Below are positions 7,650 through 9,174 of a stretch of DNA of 9,174 nucleotides, in pieces (the stretch's first letter is position 1; every line of letters starts with the position of its first letter). Below the pieces are notes generated by a model. It was not told the DNA's origin. It worked only from the letters and a program-made list of their open reading frames with translations, and did not search any database. The stretch is from NCBI GenBank assembly GCA_044508215.1, contig JBIQID010000125.1, forward strand, positions 1 to 9,174, given 5' to 3'. The stretch is from JAEZFI01 sp044508215 (GTDB lineage: Bacteria > Actinomycetota > Acidimicrobiia > Acidimicrobiales > Microtrichaceae). The translations under genes and the position numbers were made by a program.

Positions 7650-8288
7650 TCAGGCGTCGCTCGTGGCGTCGGTCTCGGAGGGGGCGGGTTGCTCCACCTG
7701 CTCTCCGGAGCCCGTGCCGTCTGCGTCGGCGCCGTTCTCGGCCCGCTTGGCCGCTTCCTGCTGTGCTCGCTTGTCCGGTCCGAGCACCATGGTCATGTTG
7801 CGGCCGTCCTGGCGGGGCATGACCTCGACCTTGCCCACGTCAGCGACCTCCGCCGCGATCCGATCGAGGATCTTCCGCCCCAGCTCCGGGTGCTGCATCT
7901 CGCGGCCCCGGAACATGATCGTGACCTTGACCTTGTGCCCTTCGCCGAGGAACTGCTCGACCTTTCGGGTCTTCGTCTCGAAGTCGCCATCGCCGATCTT
8001 CGGCCGGTACTTCATCTCCTTGATGACGACGTTGGTCGACTTCTTGCGGGATTCCTTGGCTCGCTGCTGCGCCTCGAACTTGTACTTCGAGTAGTTCATG
8101 ATGCGGCAGACCGGCGGGTTGGCCTTGTCTGCCACCTCGACCAGATCGAGCTCCGCTGCCCTCGCGATCGAGAGCGCCTCTGGGAGCGGCTTGATCCCCA
8201 GCTGGGATCCGTCGACGTCGATCAGGCGAACTTCACGTGCCCGGATCCTGTCGTTGATCCGGGGCTCGTCGCTCGGCGGCGGTGCTAT
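7650..8288 (-). CDS. infC: translation initiation factor IF-3 (ATA start)
   Basis: IF-3 binds the 30S subunit, prevents premature 50S joining and enforces correct start codon and initiator tRNA choice. Translated from ATA at 8286-8288 the protein has 212 residues. The N-terminal domain carries PRINDRIRAREVRLIDVDG (about 9-27), LGIKPLPEAL and LDLVEVADKANPPVCRIMNY, then the Lys/Arg-rich linker (YSKYKFEAQQRAKESRKK). The C-terminal domain has VVIKEMKYRPKIGDGDFETK, FLGEGHKVKVTIMFRGREM and MPRQDGRNMTMVLGP, and an acidic tail of about 35 residues follows. The first canonical start, GTG at 8133-8135, is residue 52 inside the conserved N-domain and cannot be the main start. Upstream in frame there is only ATA before a TGA at 8295-8297. 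IF-3 genes are known for rare start codons (AUU in Escherichia coli) that give autoregulation, so ATA is plausible. The choice is inferred from homology. Confidence 0.93.
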   Translation of the reverse strand: MAPPPSDEPRINDRIRAREVRLIDVDGSQLGIKPLPEALSIARAAELDLVEVADKANPPVCRIMNYSKYKFEAQQRAKESRKKSTNVVIKEMKYRPKIGDGDFETKTRKVEQFLGEGHKVKVTIMFRGREMQHPELGRKILDRIAAEVADVGKVEVMPRQDGRNMTMVLGPDKRAQQEAAKRAENGADADGTGSGEQVEQPAPSETDATSDA

Positions 8289-8305
8289 GACCGATCACTG
8301 CTCAA
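8285..8305 (-). CDS. possible infC leader mini-ORF overlapping the infC start
   Basis: A TTG at 8303-8305 opens a six-codon frame (M-S-S-D-R-S) ending in TAG at 8285-8287. That stop overlaps the infC ATA (8286-8288) by two bases. The TTG lies seven bases after an AAGAAGGA Shine-Dalgarno (8313-8320, minus strand), the best ribosome site near infC. The ATA itself has no ribosome site at usable distance, so termination-reinitiation could deliver ribosomes to it. The frame is also open further upstream, but only the end next to the ribosome site looks meaningful. No protein homology is claimed. Confidence 0.35.
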   Translation of the reverse strand: MSSDRS

Positions 8306-8312
8306 TGGCACG

Positions 8313-8320
8313 TCCTTCTT
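8313..8320 (-). promoter_or_regulatory. Shine-Dalgarno upstream of infC
   Basis: AAGAAGGA on the minus strand is a good anti-16S match. It lies 24 bases from the infC ATA, too far for direct use. It is only 6 bases from an ATT (8304-8306) that is in frame with infC but followed by an in-frame TGA three codons later, and 7 bases from a TTG in another frame. Which start it serves decides how infC is translated. Confidence 0.6.
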
Positions 8321-8356
8321 CGTCCGATGTGTGCTGCCCAACCCCCACCACGCCCG

Positions 8357-8393
8357 AAAACGAAACGAGCGGATGCCGGAACGCCGACATCCG
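8357..8393 (-). terminator. intrinsic terminator-like hairpin in the infC leader (candidate attenuator)
   Basis: Read on the minus strand, CGGATGTCGG (8393-8384), a CGTT loop (8383-8380) and CCGGCATCCG (8379-8370) form a 10-bp stem with one G-U pair. CTCGTTTCGTTTT follows immediately. A tight GC stem followed by a T-rich run is the form of an intrinsic terminator. No minus-strand gene lies upstream for it to end, and infC starts about 80 bases downstream, so attenuation of the infC-rpmI-rplT operon is the natural reading. L20-dependent attenuation of this operon is established in Bacillus subtilis; use of L20 here is inferred. Confidence 0.6.
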
Positions 8394-8397
8394 CCGC

Positions 8398-8411
8398 GGA
8401 GCATCCGCTCC
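8398..8411 (-). promoter_or_regulatory. upstream leader hairpin and competing (antiterminator-like) segment
   Basis: On the minus strand GGAGC (8411-8407) and GCTCC (8402-8398) form a small stem with a GGAT loop. The segment GAGCGGATGC (8410-8401) can instead pair perfectly over 10 bp with GCATCCGCTC (8376-8367). That pairing takes seven bases of the 3' arm of the terminator hairpin, so the two folds exclude each other. This is the arrangement expected of a terminator/antiterminator switch. No ligand-binding motif was recognised. Confidence 0.5.
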
Positions 8412-8489
8412 GAACGCAGTCGACCCGGCGCACTGATCCAACCCACAGGCTGGTCGTGGACGGGTGGGGATCGCCCGAGGGCACCCCGC

Positions 8490-8517
8490 TTTCCATGGAG
8501 TTGTGACCGGATAGGGT
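8490..8517 (+). promoter_or_regulatory. possible promoter of the DUF1844-like gene
   Basis: TTTCCA (8490-8495) and TAGGGT (8512-8517) are separated by 16 bases and match four of six bases of a -35 box and the TAnnnT pattern of actinobacterial -10 boxes. The expected start site would leave an untranslated leader of about 65 bases. The match is weak and rests on pattern only. Confidence 0.3.
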
Positions 8518-8541
8518 AGCAGGCCCTGACCCGGCTCGGCA
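8513..8541 (-). promoter_or_regulatory. possible promoter of the infC operon
   Basis: On the minus strand TACCCT (8518-8513) fits TAnnnT, with a poor -35 candidate TGCCGA (8541-8536) 17 bases upstream. It would give a leader of a little over 200 bases that includes the attenuator-like hairpin. It overlaps the candidate promoter for the divergent gene, so the two would compete. The evidence is weak. Confidence 0.25.
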
Positions 8542-8579
8542 CCTCCCGTCCGGGCATCCGCCCTCTCCCAGCGCACTGC

Positions 8580-8584
8580 GAGGA
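8580..8584 (+). promoter_or_regulatory. ribosome binding site of the DUF1844-like gene
   Basis: GAGGA lies four bases before the ATG at 8589-8591 and supports that start. Confidence 0.65.
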
Positions 8585-8588
8585 CCCG

Positions 8589-9044
8589 ATGAGCCTCTGG
8601 ACCCCCGACGGCGAACGCCCCGTTCAGCGAGGCGCCGGAGGCGGCGCTCCCAGCTCCCCGCCACCCGACGAGGGCGCGCCCTTGGCCGGCTCGCCGCTGC
8701 CGCCCGAGATCGAGGCCGAGCTCGCCGCACTGACCCCCGAGGACCGGGCGAGGGCCGAGGCCCTGCTCGCCGAGATGGCCGAGGTGCAGCAGCGCATCGC
8801 GCAGGCGCCCGCCGAGGACGTGGTCGCCAACCACCTCATGGGGATCTACGAGCTGGGTGCCATCCACCTCCAGCAGGAGCCGCCCCACTTCGAGGAGGCG
8901 ACGCTGGCGATCGACGCGATGCGCGCCGTGCTTGACGTCCTGGGCGAGCGCCTCGGCGAGCACGAGGCGACGATGCGCCAGGCGCTCCAGCAGCTGCAGA
9001 TGGCGTTCGTCCAGCTGCAGCAGCGCGAGCGGCCCAGCGACTGA
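8589..9044 (+). CDS. DUF1844-like small protein divergent from infC
   Basis: This 151-residue soluble protein has no known biochemical function. Residues 1-36 are a Gly/Pro/Ser-rich, probably disordered N-terminus. Residues 37-72 are a charged Ala/Glu-rich helical stretch. The conserved-looking core is at 79-145: NHLMGIYELGAIHL (81-94), ATLAIDAMRAVLDVLGERLG (104-123), then a Gln/Leu-rich helix with LQMAFVQLQQ (136-145). This pattern (an N-terminal helix in front of a short Leu/Ala core with AIDAM and a final L-x-x-A/F-V-Q helix) matches my recollection of DUF1844 proteins, which often sit beside infC in actinobacteria. There is no signal peptide or membrane segment. The ATG is supported by a GAGGA site. 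It may share a control region with infC; a link to translation is suggested only by position. Confidence 0.8.
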   Translation: MSLWTPDGERPVQRGAGGGAPSSPPPDEGAPLAGSPLPPEIEAELAALTPEDRARAEALLAEMAEVQQRIAQAPAEDVVANHLMGIYELGAIHLQQEPPHFEEATLAIDAMRAVLDVLGERLGEHEATMRQALQQLQMAFVQLQQRERPSD

Positions 9045-9075
9045 CCGTCCCGACCTGCGCCGCTGACCGCTACGA

Positions 9076-9142
9076 GAGCCGGGCAGCGGAGGACGAGGAA
9101 GCGAGCGCCAGCGAGCGAGCCGAGCGGAAGCTGGCCCGGCTC
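9076..9142 (+). terminator. inverted repeat enclosing short GCGAGC repeats downstream of the DUF1844-like gene
   Basis: GAGCCGGGC (9076-9084) and GCCCGGCTC (9134-9142) are perfect 9-base inverted copies; adjoining AGC/GCT adds three pairs across a one-base bulge. The intervening 49 bases contain GCGAGC three times (9101, 9111, 9115) in a purine-rich stretch. The place, 32 bases after the stop codon, fits a transcription terminator. The long loop and lack of a proper T-run argue for an intergenic repeat element instead. Bases 9143-9174 hold no gene that I can see. Confidence 0.4.
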
Positions 9143-9174
9143 ATCAAAGTTTCACCGGTGCATCACCCGACACC

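Noticed and set aside
6253..8094. A 613-codon plus-strand frame across the methyltransferase, rplT, rpmI and infC
   Set aside because: It is antisense to four well-supported genes, with Arg/Pro/Ala-rich sequence and no recognisable domain.
7650..8135. infC starting at the GTG at 8135 (161 residues)
   Set aside because: This would delete most of the N-terminal domain, whose conserved sequence is plainly encoded upstream in the same frame.
8501..8517. TTGTGA and TAGGGT as a -35/-10 pair on the plus strand
   Set aside because: They are only five bases apart, too close for a sigma-70 type promoter.
8306..8557. The upstream part of a 90-codon minus-strand frame whose last codons form the infC leader mini-ORF
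   Set aside because: Its sequence is Arg/Gly/Ser-rich with no family resemblance and it passes through the attenuator-like stem. Only the end beside the Shine-Dalgarno looks meaningful.
8295..8963. A 222-codon minus-strand frame covering the intergenic region and the DUF1844-like gene
   Set aside because: It is a shadow of the plus-strand gene and runs across the leader hairpin; it shows no conserved motif.
1..9174. Mobile elements, CRISPR arrays, tRNA or rRNA genes
   Set aside because: I saw no transposase motifs, regularly spaced repeats, tRNA-like cloverleaf sequence or rRNA-like stretches on either strand.

Overview
The window is about 9.2 kb of very GC-rich DNA with codon use to match. 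It carries a conserved translation-gene block running leftward on the minus strand: infC - rpmI - rplT - SpoU/TrmH-type RNA methyltransferase - pheS - pheT - argC. This order is well known from actinobacteria; in Mycobacterium the same block runs infC, rpmI, rplT, tsnR, then pheS, pheT and argC. Together with a DUF1844-like gene divergent from infC, it points to a chromosomal housekeeping locus of a high-GC actinobacterium. The protein sequences recall the Acidimicrobiia, but that finer placement is an impression, not a demonstrated fact.

Layout from left to right. Positions 1-1499 (+) hold the 3' part of an OafA-type membrane acyltransferase with a C-terminal SGNH domain, cut by the left edge. 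It converges on argC (1530-2546, -) across about 30 bases that contain GC-rich inverted repeats. Then come pheT (2602-4956, -), pheS (4993-6009, -), the RNA methyltransferase (6047 to 6847 or further, -), rplT (6913-7329, -), rpmI (7390-7584, -) and infC (7650-8288, -). A 300-base divergent control region (8289-8588) follows, then a DUF1844-like gene (8589-9044, +) and a structured, repeat-rich tail to the right edge.

The minus-strand genes are tightly spaced (gaps of about 36-65 bases, or overlap at rplT/methyltransferase), so one long transcript is likely. It would make initiation factor 3, ribosomal proteins L35 and L20, an rRNA/tRNA ribose methyltransferase and both subunits of phenylalanyl-tRNA synthetase, with the arginine enzyme ArgC at the tail. 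The usual further arg genes do not follow argC here.

The most interesting part is the control of infC. Homology carries the IF3 reading frame upstream past every ATG/GTG/TTG to an ATA codon at 8286-8288. That ATA overlaps the TAG stop of a tiny upstream ORF which has a well-placed Shine-Dalgarno sequence. The same Shine-Dalgarno also sits at ideal distance from an in-frame ATT that is followed three codons later by an in-frame TGA. About 80 bases further upstream in the leader is a 10-bp hairpin followed by a T-rich run, with a competing upstream segment able to capture its 3' arm. This is the architecture of a transcription attenuator. A second start anomaly occurs in the methyltransferase gene, whose family-like N-terminus extends upstream of its first canonical start codon toward a CTG that overlaps the rplT stop.

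This is an ordinary core-genome region with unusual regulatory detail rather than an accessory island. I saw no mobile elements, CRISPR arrays, tRNA or rRNA genes.
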